Source: JBDRTU01 sp043823825
GTDB taxonomy: Bacteria > Patescibacteriota > Patescibacteriia > Veblenbacterales > UBA10138
Assembly: GCA_043823825.1 (NCBI GenBank)
Contig: JBDRTU010000021.1
Coordinates: forward strand, 1 to 7,708
Reading direction: 5' to 3'
Length of the DNA: 7,708 nucleotides
The notes under the pieces were generated by a model. It saw only the letters and a program-made list of their open reading frames with translations, made no database searches and was not told where the DNA came from. A program made the position numbers and the translations under genes. Position 1 is the first letter of the stretch. Every line of letters begins with the position of its first letter. Of the stretch, positions 1 through 7,168 are shown piece by piece.

Positions 1-222
1 CGCGCCTCTCACAATCAAGCAGTTGTCCAACGAAATCAAATCCAGGATCAATTGGATAATCTCGATACTCAAATCGCCTTAGCTCGTGGCGAACTAGCCA
101 CAGCTAAAGAAGAGCTCAAACAAGCTCTTAAATCTGGTGATCAAACAAAAATTGATCATCAAATGCAAAATCTCCAGCTGCGCCTAGAAGCACTGGAGCG
201 ATTGCAAAAAATCTCTAAGTAA
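1..222 (+). CDS. C-terminal fragment of a coiled-coil protein of unknown function
   Basis: Reading frame 1 is open from the first base to a TAA at 220-222, giving 73 residues with the N-terminus outside the window. The fragment is almost entirely predicted helix and is rich in Q, L, E, K and A. Leucines and isoleucines recur in a heptad-like pattern (QLDNLDTQIALARGEL, then LQLRLEALERLQKI). It contains no cysteine, no membrane segment and no catalytic motif that I can recognise. A coiled-coil end of this type is common in structural or scaffolding proteins and does not identify a family. The gene converges on the two-gene operon that follows and is closed by the terminator at 244-280. I see it as a real gene because the frame stays open to a stop codon placed just before a strong terminator. 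Its function is unknown. Confidence 0.75.
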   Translation, partial: RASHNQAVVQRNQIQDQLDNLDTQIALARGELATAKEELKQALKSGDQTKIDHQMQNLQLRLEALERLQKISK

Positions 223-243
223 CTAATAAACACTGTAGTTACG

Positions 244-280
244 AAGGAGTTACCAATAACGTAACTCCTTTTTTTATTTT
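244..280 (+). terminator. Rho-independent terminator of the upstream + strand gene
   Basis: AAGGAGTTAC (244-253) pairs perfectly with GTAACTCCTT (261-270) across a 7-base loop. A T-run follows directly (269-275, then A and four more T). This is a classic intrinsic terminator, 21 bases after the stop codon at 220-222. Read on the - strand, the stem is preceded by an A-rich stretch but not followed by a U tract, so it would end the large - strand operon only weakly. A second, weaker pairing GTAACT (219-224) / AGTTAC (237-242) overlaps the stop codon. It repeats the core of the terminator stem, so alternative folds are possible. Confidence 0.9.
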
Positions 281-317
281 CCTAACCAACTACTAGCTTG
301 CCGATGAATATAGTAAT

Positions 318-3300
318 TTACTTTAGACCAGCAATCTTATCAATATTTTCCGGAGTCAGTTCGTATACAGAGCCAAGTTGATAATAAAAATATTTACCTT
401 CTTTTAAGCCAATACCCTCGGTTCCGCCTTTAAACATATATGGGCGACCGCCGTCAGTTAAATCCAAGGTTTTAAGAGCTGTAAGTTTATCAGCAACAGA
501 TGCTGTGGGGTTATGTAACATGTCATAAACACGACTAACATTGTCTGATTCATTAAAAATATCGCCAGCCCGATCTTTAATTCCTTCTAAACCACGGGAA
601 TGAGCTTGTTGCGATATTTTCATTTCTTGTTGTACCTCCTTAACAACTTCAGGAGAAGATTTACCCGTCTTATCAATAAATTCTGGCACTGAAGCTTTAT
701 TTACATCAGTCCCCGTTTCAGTTAAAGGAACGGCAGCTGATTTATTATTTAACATCTGCTCTGCTTTGCCAATTAATTCCTCAGCTTGAAATTGTTTTTC
801 TAGTAATTCCGCCTTTTCAATTAATGCCTGGGCATTGGCTTTACTTAAAGCTAACTTATCTAAATTCTCGCCAATGGTGCCGGAAAGCGTGCCTTGGGAT
901 AATTTATGCCCCAAAGTCGTGTCTAATTCCTGGTACAATTTATCAATCATTACTTGCTGTTCCCCGCCGTAACTGCCTTTAAAACTTGCCAATGCAGTTT
1001 TAGTATCGAGCGACATCAATCTATCTACTAAACTATGCTCTTGAGCAGCGGGTATTATTTCAAATCTGGTTTTTAATGATTTTACATAATCAGCCAGCTC
1101 GGTTTGGGCGTTTTTTGCCAGCTCATAAGTATGTGTCACAGTTTCGGCATCAAATTTATTTTTATTAATAAACTCCACTGCTAAATTTTTATTTGTTACC
1201 GGAGATAACAACTTGGTTTGCAATTTTATACCGTCGGTAACGCGGTTATGCTTAGCCATCTCGGCTATATAATTATAATCAACTTCCTTCCAGCCAGCCT
1301 GATGCAAAGTAACACCCTGCTCATGCATTTTTTCTATTTGTTCACAAGTAATCTGTTCTAGATGGCCTTTGATATATTCGCCCAAATTATGATCACGCAT
1401 AAATTCAGGAGCTTGTTGGCCTAACTTATCAACTGCTTGCTTGAGGATTGCTGTTGACGACTCATCAAATGCGCCATTTTTAAATTCAGCGCCCAAACCG
1501 CGGCTAAAAATTATTCTATCACCAGTATCCCAACTTTTTCCTGTCTCGCCAATTATCTGATCCAAAGCTTTGGCTTCTTGCCCAGCTTGCTGATACATAG
1601 TCTGAGCCTGTTCTATTAATTGAGCGCTAGTTTCTCCTGGTTCTAAAACTACCTGATCTATTATCTGATGATCATCAATTTCATACAAGAAATAAGTATC
1701 AGCTTGACCATCGCCATTTATATCAACCACTCGCATACTAATATCTGACAAATTAGCATCTGGTGGCAGTTCATTGGGTAATGCCTCACGCCAATTAATT
1801 TCTTGACCTGGCCATTGGGAAAATTCTGCTTTCTGCCATTCTGCACCAGCCGATTCGTGAACTGGTGATTCAATACTAGCGCTCTTAATTTTAGCTGCTT
1901 CGTCGCGTAAAAACTGTTCTGTGACTATTTTGGGTTCATAAGTACTGCTACCTTTTACCATATCCCAACTGCCATCCGCCTGAAGATTTAATTTATTTCC
2001 TTCATAAACCAAATTCTCCACATCCATTTTTCCTACGCCCTGTAAATTATCTACGCTTAACTTATTAACAGCTTTGGTTAAAATTTCATCACGATTAGCA
2101 TCGGTAATTTCAAGGGACGTACCAAAAACTTTATTGATAAAATTATCTTGAGTGGATAAAGGCGCTTGATGTACCGCCTTGTCTAATGCTTCAGTAAAAG
2201 TATTGATTTTACCTTTAATTTCAACTTCAATTTCAGTAGGGCTAGGTATTGATTCAGAATGTTCAAAACCCACTGGTTGCTTAACTTCCTGAACGGCAGC
2301 CGAACCACCTCTTAATAAACCAAATAAATAGCTACCAAGTCCAGCAAAACCAGCACCAATAACGCCACCCACCAGCACTTGTTTTATAATTCTCTTTTTT
2401 TCTTGTTTGGAAACGCTCTGCTTATTAAGTTCTAAAACGCGATCTATTCTTTGTTCTAAGGTTTTACCATCGCTATCTTTTATTTGTTCGGCTTTACCAG
2501 AGGCTAGTGTAGCTTCGGCTTTGCTTAATAAATAAAGCAAAGCATACTGTTCGGATAACCGTTGTTGGCCTTTGCCAAAATTAACTAGACCTTTATCCAA
2601 TTTATCTTGGGTATAAGTCAAACGCGCTTCTAATGAACCGCGTAATTTAGCTTGCTTGACTTCATCTGTTTCGGTCTCTATTTGCTGGGTCAAACGGAAT
2701 ATCTTGTCAGACAGCATAGCAACATCTACTATTGGCTTTTCTCCTGATTCTAAGCGAGCTTCGTGCGCTAAAGTTTCTAACCGGCTAACCTCCTTAATGT
2801 TACTGTTAATCTTTTGATTAAGATCGATAATGTCAGATGGAACCTCACCTTCAATCTTATCTATATCACTTACACCTAATTCAAATAATTTTTGATTGAG
2901 TTGTTCTAGCGACACTTTATAATTATCTTTAACTTGTTTAATTTCTTGCTTTAGTTGACTAACTTCACCAGATTCCAATTTAATACCCCGCCGCGCTCTT
3001 TGCTCGGTTTCGAAAATAGCTTCTTTAGCCCGACGGTAAGCTAAATGTCCAGCTGCTACAGCAGCAACCAAAGGGGCAACGGTATAACCTAATACAGCCG
3101 TAGTAGCTAGACGCATCGTGCCGCCAAAACCCATATAAAAACCTCTTTCTACAATAGTGCTATTTAGTGCCCTAGCCCAAATTTCATTAGAATTAATTTC
3201 CTGTAATCTTTTTTCTACATCAGGATTAGTGTTCATAAACTGATTCATTCGCACATTATAATCTATTTCTTTAACTGCCACTGCTGCTTTTAACTCATCC

Positions 3301-4625
3301 CCTAAAGATTCTTCTTTTAATTTATTTATATCCTGGATGGACTGTTTATAGTCCTTTTGTAATTTATTAAATTCAGCGCGATGTTTTTTTTCAGTAGTGG
3401 ACCACCGTTTTACTTTTACTTTATCTGTACTGTCGCCTACTTGCCACTCATAAGGCATTTTACTAAACTTACTAGCCACCTCATTAAAATGCGCTAATTT
3501 GGCTTTATCCTCATCATTAAGTTCTACTTTACCGGCAGGGGTTTCTTTAATGTAATCATCAGCTTCACCACCGTAAATAATTTCTACTTCACTATTTTCT
3601 TTAACCACCGCTTCTACGCCAGAGTTATGAATACCGTCTATTAACTTAGTTAATACCCCGCCGTGAGTATCTAACCCACCCTTTTGAATTTCAGCAGCAG
3701 TAGCTTTTTGCTCTTTAGCTACAAAATATTTTTTAAAAGCGCCGCGCCATGCACGCCCCAACCAATTCGTAGCAGTTGTTTTTTGTTTGTAATTATCAAT
3801 AGCATCTTCTTGGATACGAGCAAGGGTCAATTGTTGCATGTTCTCAAAAACCAAAGCTTTCTGACCTTCTGATAACTCACTCCACCCAGCCATACTTTCC
3901 AACTCTTCTTGTTTAATATTAAATACTGTTTCAAAATCAAATTTTTTCTTTTTTTCGTCTTCACTTTCTTCAATTTTCTCTTTGCGTTCTAGTTGTTGTA
4001 AAACAGGCAATAGTTCCTTATTTTCAAATAAATTTAATCTTTCACGCAAGGCCTCTATTAACTCTTTCGGCTGTTTTTTGTAAATTTCATCTTCAGAAAA
4101 ATCAAAACTTAACAACACCTCTTCCATTCTCTTGTTTACCGAGAGTGGAATACCACCGCTATCGTAAGAATTAATTATTTCTCTGGCTCTTTCTTCTAAC
4201 ATCCCTGATTCCACTTCTTCTGAAATAGCTTCTGGGGTAATTGTAATCTTGGTTTTATCTCCTATACTGATTTCCTCTTCTGACAGATCTTTAATCGACT
4301 CTGGAATAGGTTTTTCATGCTCAACTTTCTTTTGTAAATCTAAAAACAAGTCTTCTACTGACCGTGATTTAATCTCTTCTTCATTAAAACCATAAGCTTT
4401 AAGAACCGCGTCTACTTCTGAACTAATCAGTAACGGTATAGTTTTATCTTTAAAACGGTGAATTATTTCTTGCGCTTGTTTTTTAATCTCGGCTGTGATT
4501 TCCAGCATCTCTATTTTGGATTGTGCATCTGCGCGTAATTCATCAGCTACATCTTTAAAATCATCAGAAAAATCAAAATCATCTTTTTTATCTATATTAT
4601 CTATTGGTGGTCGTTCACTTACCAT
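318..4625 (-). CDS. Giant membrane-anchored coiled-coil protein, unknown function
   Basis: This is a 1435-residue protein of no family I recognise. The N-terminal 200 residues are acidic and contain two copies of a helical module of about 52 residues (about 48-101 and 145-197), each starting A(Q/R)EII. A helical region follows, then a hydrophobic segment at about 504-530, a charged coiled-coil stretch at about 540-740, and a second Gly-rich hydrophobic segment at about 747-770 preceded by KKRIIK. The remaining 660 residues carry DINGDGQAD (968-976), which resembles the Ca-binding loop of EF-hand or VCBS/FG-GAP repeats. The last position of a full EF loop (979) is Phe, not Glu. The only cysteine is at 1094. 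No N-terminal signal peptide is visible. By the positive-inside rule, the region before about 746 would be cytoplasmic and the C-terminal part outside, which requires the first segment to be a hairpin or surface helix. ATG was chosen as the start; it has no Shine-Dalgarno and lies 15 bases after the stop codon of its operon partner. Confidence 0.93.
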   Translation of the reverse strand: MVSERPPIDNIDKKDDFDFSDDFKDVADELRADAQSKIEMLEITAEIKKQAQEIIHRFKDKTIPLLISSEVDAVLKAYGFNEEEIKSRSVEDLFLDLQKKVEHEKPIPESIKDLSEEEISIGDKTKITITPEAISEEVESGMLEERAREIINSYDSGGIPLSVNKRMEEVLLSFDFSEDEIYKKQPKELIEALRERLNLFENKELLPVLQQLERKEKIEESEDEKKKKFDFETVFNIKQEELESMAGWSELSEGQKALVFENMQQLTLARIQEDAIDNYKQKTTATNWLGRAWRGAFKKYFVAKEQKATAAEIQKGGLDTHGGVLTKLIDGIHNSGVEAVVKENSEVEIIYGGEADDYIKETPAGKVELNDEDKAKLAHFNEVASKFSKMPYEWQVGDSTDKVKVKRWSTTEKKHRAEFNKLQKDYKQSIQDINKLKEESLGDELKAAVAVKEIDYNVRMNQFMNTNPDVEKRLQEINSNEIWARALNSTIVERGFYMGFGGTMRLATTAVLGYTVAPLVAAVAAGHLAYRRAKEAIFETEQRARRGIKLESGEVSQLKQEIKQVKDNYKVSLEQLNQKLFELGVSDIDKIEGEVPSDIIDLNQKINSNIKEVSRLETLAHEARLESGEKPIVDVAMLSDKIFRLTQQIETETDEVKQAKLRGSLEARLTYTQDKLDKGLVNFGKGQQRLSEQYALLYLLSKAEATLASGKAEQIKDSDGKTLEQRIDRVLELNKQSVSKQEKKRIIKQVLVGGVIGAGFAGLGSYLFGLLRGGSAAVQEVKQPVGFEHSESIPSPTEIEVEIKGKINTFTEALDKAVHQAPLSTQDNFINKVFGTSLEITDANRDEILTKAVNKLSVDNLQGVGKMDVENLVYEGNKLNLQADGSWDMVKGSSTYEPKIVTEQFLRDEAAKIKSASIESPVHESAGAEWQKAEFSQWPGQEINWREALPNELPPDANLSDISMRVVDINGDGQADTYFLYEIDDHQIIDQVVLEPGETSAQLIEQAQTMYQQAGQEAKALDQIIGETGKSWDTGDRIIFSRGLGAEFKNGAFDESSTAILKQAVDKLGQQAPEFMRDHNLGEYIKGHLEQITCEQIEKMHEQGVTLHQAGWKEVDYNYIAEMAKHNRVTDGIKLQTKLLSPVTNKNLAVEFINKNKFDAETVTHTYELAKNAQTELADYVKSLKTRFEIIPAAQEHSLVDRLMSLDTKTALASFKGSYGGEQQVMIDKLYQELDTTLGHKLSQGTLSGTIGENLDKLALSKANAQALIEKAELLEKQFQAEELIGKAEQMLNNKSAAVPLTETGTDVNKASVPEFIDKTGKSSPEVVKEVQQEMKISQQAHSRGLEGIKDRAGDIFNESDNVSRVYDMLHNPTASVADKLTALKTLDLTDGGRPYMFKGGTEGIGLKEGKYFYYQLGSVYELTPENIDKIAGLK

Positions 4626-4640
4626 ATAATTAATTACTAA

Positions 4641-6842
4641 TTATGATTTTTTGACAGGCAAATTAGCTGCTTGATATTTTTCTAATCTAACTTGAATAAG
4701 GTACATACTTTTCATACCTAAATCAATAAACTTTTTAATAAATTCTTCTCGGTCGTCAGCAGGATAACCTGAAGTCAGTCTCTGATTGGCTTTTTCAACT
4801 AAACTCTTACGCGCTCGGTTATCTATATCATCTTTAATCTCTTTCTCAAAAATAGTCAATTTACGGCTAAATTCTATGCCAGTTTCATCTATCCAACCGC
4901 TAACTTCTGTTTTTGGCATTTTCTCATCCTGCTCCTGCTCTTCTGATACTAATTCAGTAGCTGGAGCTGATTTAACATCAGGTGCAGACTCGGCGGGCGA
5001 CACGACAGGCGTTACTTCCACTCCTAACTGTTTTAAAATTTCCTCTTTGCTTAGAGGCACGGAGTTACCTCCTCGTGCTTTAATATACATATTATAAGCC
5101 CATTGTCCGCCGGGTAATTTTAACTTACTAATCTGATCTTCCTTTAACAACATAAACGTTCTAAATACATAGCTATTATTTTTCTCATCAATCTGTAAAT
5201 AACCGTCATATCCACCCCAAGCTTTTACTGCCATTGCGCCGCCCGGAAACTGCTCGCCTTCACTAGTAACTATATTAACAAACAGTTTTCCCCATTCACT
5301 AGAATCTGCAATATGCCCAGCTTGACGCAAGATAGTTTCGTCCTGACCTAATATTTTTTGAGCAGCTTCTACTGTCTTTTTTTGATTAGTCAAGGCGTTT
5401 CGTGTATTTTTTTTATCCCTTTTCCTTATCAAGTTATATTTTTCAGCCTCTTTTTCGGTAATTTCGCGATCCAAAATCTTGTCCAGTTGATCGACCTCAG
5501 TACTTCCTTTCACTTCAGACTCGTGTTCTCTAATATAAGCGCACAAGGTACCATAGCTTAAAAAACGACTCATGCCGCGCAAAGTTTTACTACTATTCAA
5601 TAGCTGATCCTTAGTATTTATAATCTCATTATAAACAGTTTGATGAGCAATTTGAGTAGCCGCCGAGTAAACCTCATCATCCTTGTTTAATACTCTGCCC
5701 GCAGTTAGCAAACGGTATAGCACTTCCGAAGCGCAGGCTCGGTCTTCTGAGTTTAATCCTTTGTCAAACCCGGCAAACTCTTTAGATTCTGCTGCATTTG
5801 CCCAACTGGTAACCGGCGCCAGCTCCTTTTTGGTTTTGACTAATTCAATCTGCTCAATAATATATTTATCTAAACCTGCTTGTTTAATAAAACCAAGCGC
5901 CACTTTAGCGTCAATGTCGCCGAAATTCTTTTCCTCTATTTCTAAATACTTACCCGCCTTATCAACATGCCACTTTTTGGCATCTATAAAATAACGCCAT
6001 AAACTTGCGGTACTCTCCACTATTTTTTTATTAGCTTGTTTTCGTTTTTCTCCTCTTAACTCGCCATAAACCTCGTTGCTTGAAAGCCCCAACTTATCAC
6101 TAAGCCAGCTCTGGGCATCTTTTTCAGCTGGAGCAAGCTCTAGTGATTCTGCCTCTATCTTAGGTGATTCTGACAAAGACTTTACTCGTGATGTCTCTGG
6201 TGTTGATGTGGAAACTTGCTCTGATTCGGCTACCGGCTCTGACTCCACTGGATCCGCGGCTGGAAAAACAATGCCTGCTTCTACTGATTGTGAAAGTTTT
6301 TTTACTGGACGAGCGGTTACGCCGTGCTCATGAAAATTCACTTCTACGTTATCGCCTCTAGCTACAGCTCTCCCCCTCCGACTGGTCTTCTTTTGAACAC
6401 TAGGAGGTTTTACAAAACCATGTTTAATGTCTTGTAACAATAAGCCTAAAGCGCGAGTATAAATATCATCCGATTTGGTTTCCTGAAATAATTGCTGCAT
6501 TTCCTCAAAGCTGTTTTGGCCAGCTTGATATTCCTCCAACAAACCTTGATACTCTTCCGAACGCCGCATTTTTTCATTCCTATTATTTCTACCTTCTTCA
6601 TCTAATAAAATAGAATTGATGTTCACTTCCCCAGGTTCTAATTTTGTCAATACTAAATCACTTTCCTCATCTAAAGAAATGGGCTCACTATACTGAGGCA
6701 TGTCGCTTTCAATATCACGTGCAGGTGGTTTGGCTTTTGGTGGGCCGGTTTCATTTTGTGCAGCAATCTTCCTCATTTTTCGAAACTGCTCTTTGCTCAC
6801 CTCATCACCTAGAGAATAATTACGACCTGAATCTCTATACAT
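4641..6842 (-). CDS. Large soluble protein of unknown function, first gene of the operon
   Basis: From the ATG at 6842-6840 this encodes 733 residues. A TTG twelve bases upstream (6854-6852) would add MLNI. I prefer the ATG because neither site has a Shine-Dalgarno and ATG is the commoner codon. I recognise no family. The protein has no signal peptide or membrane segment and looks like globular helical blocks joined by disordered linkers. There is a basic, Pro-containing N-terminal tail, a helical block at about 90-145, and a Glu/Ser/Pro-rich linker at about 195-240. A helical block at about 245-345 carries aromatic residues (SLWRYFIDAKKWHVDKA), with further blocks at about 360-505. A mixed region at about 510-600 is rich in Gly and aromatics (FPGGAMAVKAWGGYDGY). 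A second acidic linker lies at about 608-640 and a helical C-terminus at about 645-733. The 15-base gap to the next gene and the shared promoter imply co-expression with the giant membrane protein, so it could be its cytoplasmic partner. That role is inference only. Confidence 0.92.
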   Translation of the reverse strand: MYRDSGRNYSLGDEVSKEQFRKMRKIAAQNETGPPKAKPPARDIESDMPQYSEPISLDEESDLVLTKLEPGEVNINSILLDEEGRNNRNEKMRRSEEYQGLLEEYQAGQNSFEEMQQLFQETKSDDIYTRALGLLLQDIKHGFVKPPSVQKKTSRRGRAVARGDNVEVNFHEHGVTARPVKKLSQSVEAGIVFPAADPVESEPVAESEQVSTSTPETSRVKSLSESPKIEAESLELAPAEKDAQSWLSDKLGLSSNEVYGELRGEKRKQANKKIVESTASLWRYFIDAKKWHVDKAGKYLEIEEKNFGDIDAKVALGFIKQAGLDKYIIEQIELVKTKKELAPVTSWANAAESKEFAGFDKGLNSEDRACASEVLYRLLTAGRVLNKDDEVYSAATQIAHQTVYNEIINTKDQLLNSSKTLRGMSRFLSYGTLCAYIREHESEVKGSTEVDQLDKILDREITEKEAEKYNLIRKRDKKNTRNALTNQKKTVEAAQKILGQDETILRQAGHIADSSEWGKLFVNIVTSEGEQFPGGAMAVKAWGGYDGYLQIDEKNNSYVFRTFMLLKEDQISKLKLPGGQWAYNMYIKARGGNSVPLSKEEILKQLGVEVTPVVSPAESAPDVKSAPATELVSEEQEQDEKMPKTEVSGWIDETGIEFSRKLTIFEKEIKDDIDNRARKSLVEKANQRLTSGYPADDREEFIKKFIDLGMKSMYLIQVRLEKYQAANLPVKKS

Positions 6843-6911
6843 TATGTTTAACAAGCTATATTAATAATTAAGTGGATACGAAAAATCCTAATTAAAAAAT
6901 AATCACTACAA

Positions 6912-6948
6912 TTAGATTTTATACTTATATTATAACTTAAAAATCTAA
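6912..6948. promoter_or_regulatory. Inverted repeat centred on the operon -10 box, possible operator
   Basis: TTAGATTTT (6912-6920) and AAAATCTAA (6940-6948) form a perfect 9-bp inverted repeat with a 19-base spacer. The centre, at about 6930, falls inside the TATAAT hexamer of the - strand promoter. The half-sites therefore flank the -10 box and cover the spacer and the presumed transcription start. A dimeric repressor bound here would occlude RNA polymerase. The surroundings are very AT-rich, so chance symmetry is possible. Confidence 0.35.
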
Positions 6949-6957
6949 AAAAATCAA
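6929..6957 (-). promoter_or_regulatory. Sigma-70-type promoter of the two-gene operon
   Basis: On the - strand a -35 box TTGATT (6957-6952) is followed, after exactly 17 bases, by a consensus -10 box TATAAT (6934-6929). Transcription would start near 6922, giving a leader of about 80 bases before the ATG at 6842. The leader is AT-rich, has no Shine-Dalgarno, and shows only weak dyads such as GGAT/ATCC near 6874-6888. The full -10 match and ideal spacing make this the best promoter in the window. Confidence 0.75.
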
Positions 6958-6994
6958 GCTACAAAACTTAATAATATAACTAACTGCCTTGATC

Positions 6995-7023
6995 TTGAAT
7001 AAAAAAAATAATCATGCTACGAT
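6995..7023 (+). promoter_or_regulatory. Extended -10 promoter for the GIY-YIG / tRNA-Asp unit
   Basis: A -35-like TTGAAT (6995-7000), a 17-base spacer and TACGAT (7018-7023) lie on the + strand. TG at 7015-7016 fits the extended -10 form TGnTAnnnT. Each hexamer matches its consensus in four of six positions. Transcription would start near 7030 and run through a T-rich leader (7037-7051), the tRNA-like element, the nuclease gene and the tRNA-Asp. No other good + strand promoter is visible before the tRNA, so this site may drive tRNA synthesis as well. Confidence 0.5.
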
Positions 7024-7085
7024 ACATTCGCTTACATTTTTTTATTTTTTTAACTCGAAGTACGCAATAATATCATATTCAACAC

Positions 7086-7097
7086 GGGCTCGTGGTG
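7086..7097 (+). repeat. Direct repeat, left copy (att-like)
   Basis: GGGCTCGTGGTG differs by one base from GGGCCCGTGGTG at 7421-7432. Both copies are preceded by C. The two copies are 335 bases apart and bracket the GIY-YIG gene, and the right copy is the 5' end of the tRNA-Asp gene. This is the arrangement expected when an element integrates at a tRNA gene. Confidence 0.5.
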
Positions 7098-7155
7098 CCC
7101 CGACTGTAGTCGGGATCATGGAGAAGATCGTCCCGATATCAATCGGGACCTAGCC
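7086..7155 (+). pseudogene. tRNA-Asp-like structured remnant upstream of the nuclease gene
   Basis: Seventy bases of markedly higher GC resemble the tRNA-Asp at 7421 in the same order. GGGCTCGTGGTG (7086-7097) matches the tRNA 5' end in 11 of 12 positions, and GGAGAAGATC (7120-7129) matches its anticodon 3' strand plus variable loop in 10 of 10, at an offset of 34 instead of 40. Two strong hairpins fill the rest: CCCGAC/GTCGGG with loop TGTA (7099-7114), and GTCCCGAT/ATCGGGAC with loop ATCA (7130-7149), the latter placed where a T arm would be. GGCT (7087-7090) can pair with AGCC (7152-7155), a C-to-T change matched by G-to-A relative to the real acceptor stem. There is no D arm, anticodon loop or TTCGA, so it cannot be a working tRNA. 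It may be a decayed copy, or a folded RNA or DNA end belonging to the nuclease cassette. Confidence 0.45.
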
Positions 7156-7168
7156 ATAAAATAAAAAT

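Larger units (their letters stand above)
6843..7168. other. Divergent intergenic region, 326 bases
   Basis: This gap contains, from left to right, the AT-rich leader of the - strand operon, its promoter with a dyad (6912-6957), an AT-rich spacer, a + strand extended -10 promoter (6995-7023), an interrupted T tract at 7037-7051 with no stem before it (so not a terminator), and the GC-richer structured element at 7086-7155. I see no open frame with coding character here. Confidence 0.7.

Noticed and set aside
3684..3872. Short + strand frame inside the giant membrane protein gene
   Set aside because: It is hydrophobic only because it is antisense to a charged coiled-coil region. It shows no independent coding evidence.
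6076..6361. Two overlapping + strand frames inside the soluble operon gene
   Set aside because: They lie opposite the Glu/Ser/Pro-rich linker of the real gene, whose codon bias keeps the other strand open. They have no promoter or start signal and no recognisable product.
6843..6854. TTG start giving four extra residues (MLNI) to the 733-residue protein
   Set aside because: An ATG lies 12 bases downstream and neither site has a Shine-Dalgarno. The ATG is preferred, though the choice is not certain.
7037..7051. T-rich tract as a terminator
   Set aside because: No GC-rich stem precedes it on the + strand, and the same bases are an A tract on the - strand. It is treated as part of the leader.
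7086..7155. A second functional tRNA gene
   Set aside because: The D arm, anticodon loop and TTCGA T loop are missing and the acceptor stem has only four pairs, so it can only be a remnant or mimic.
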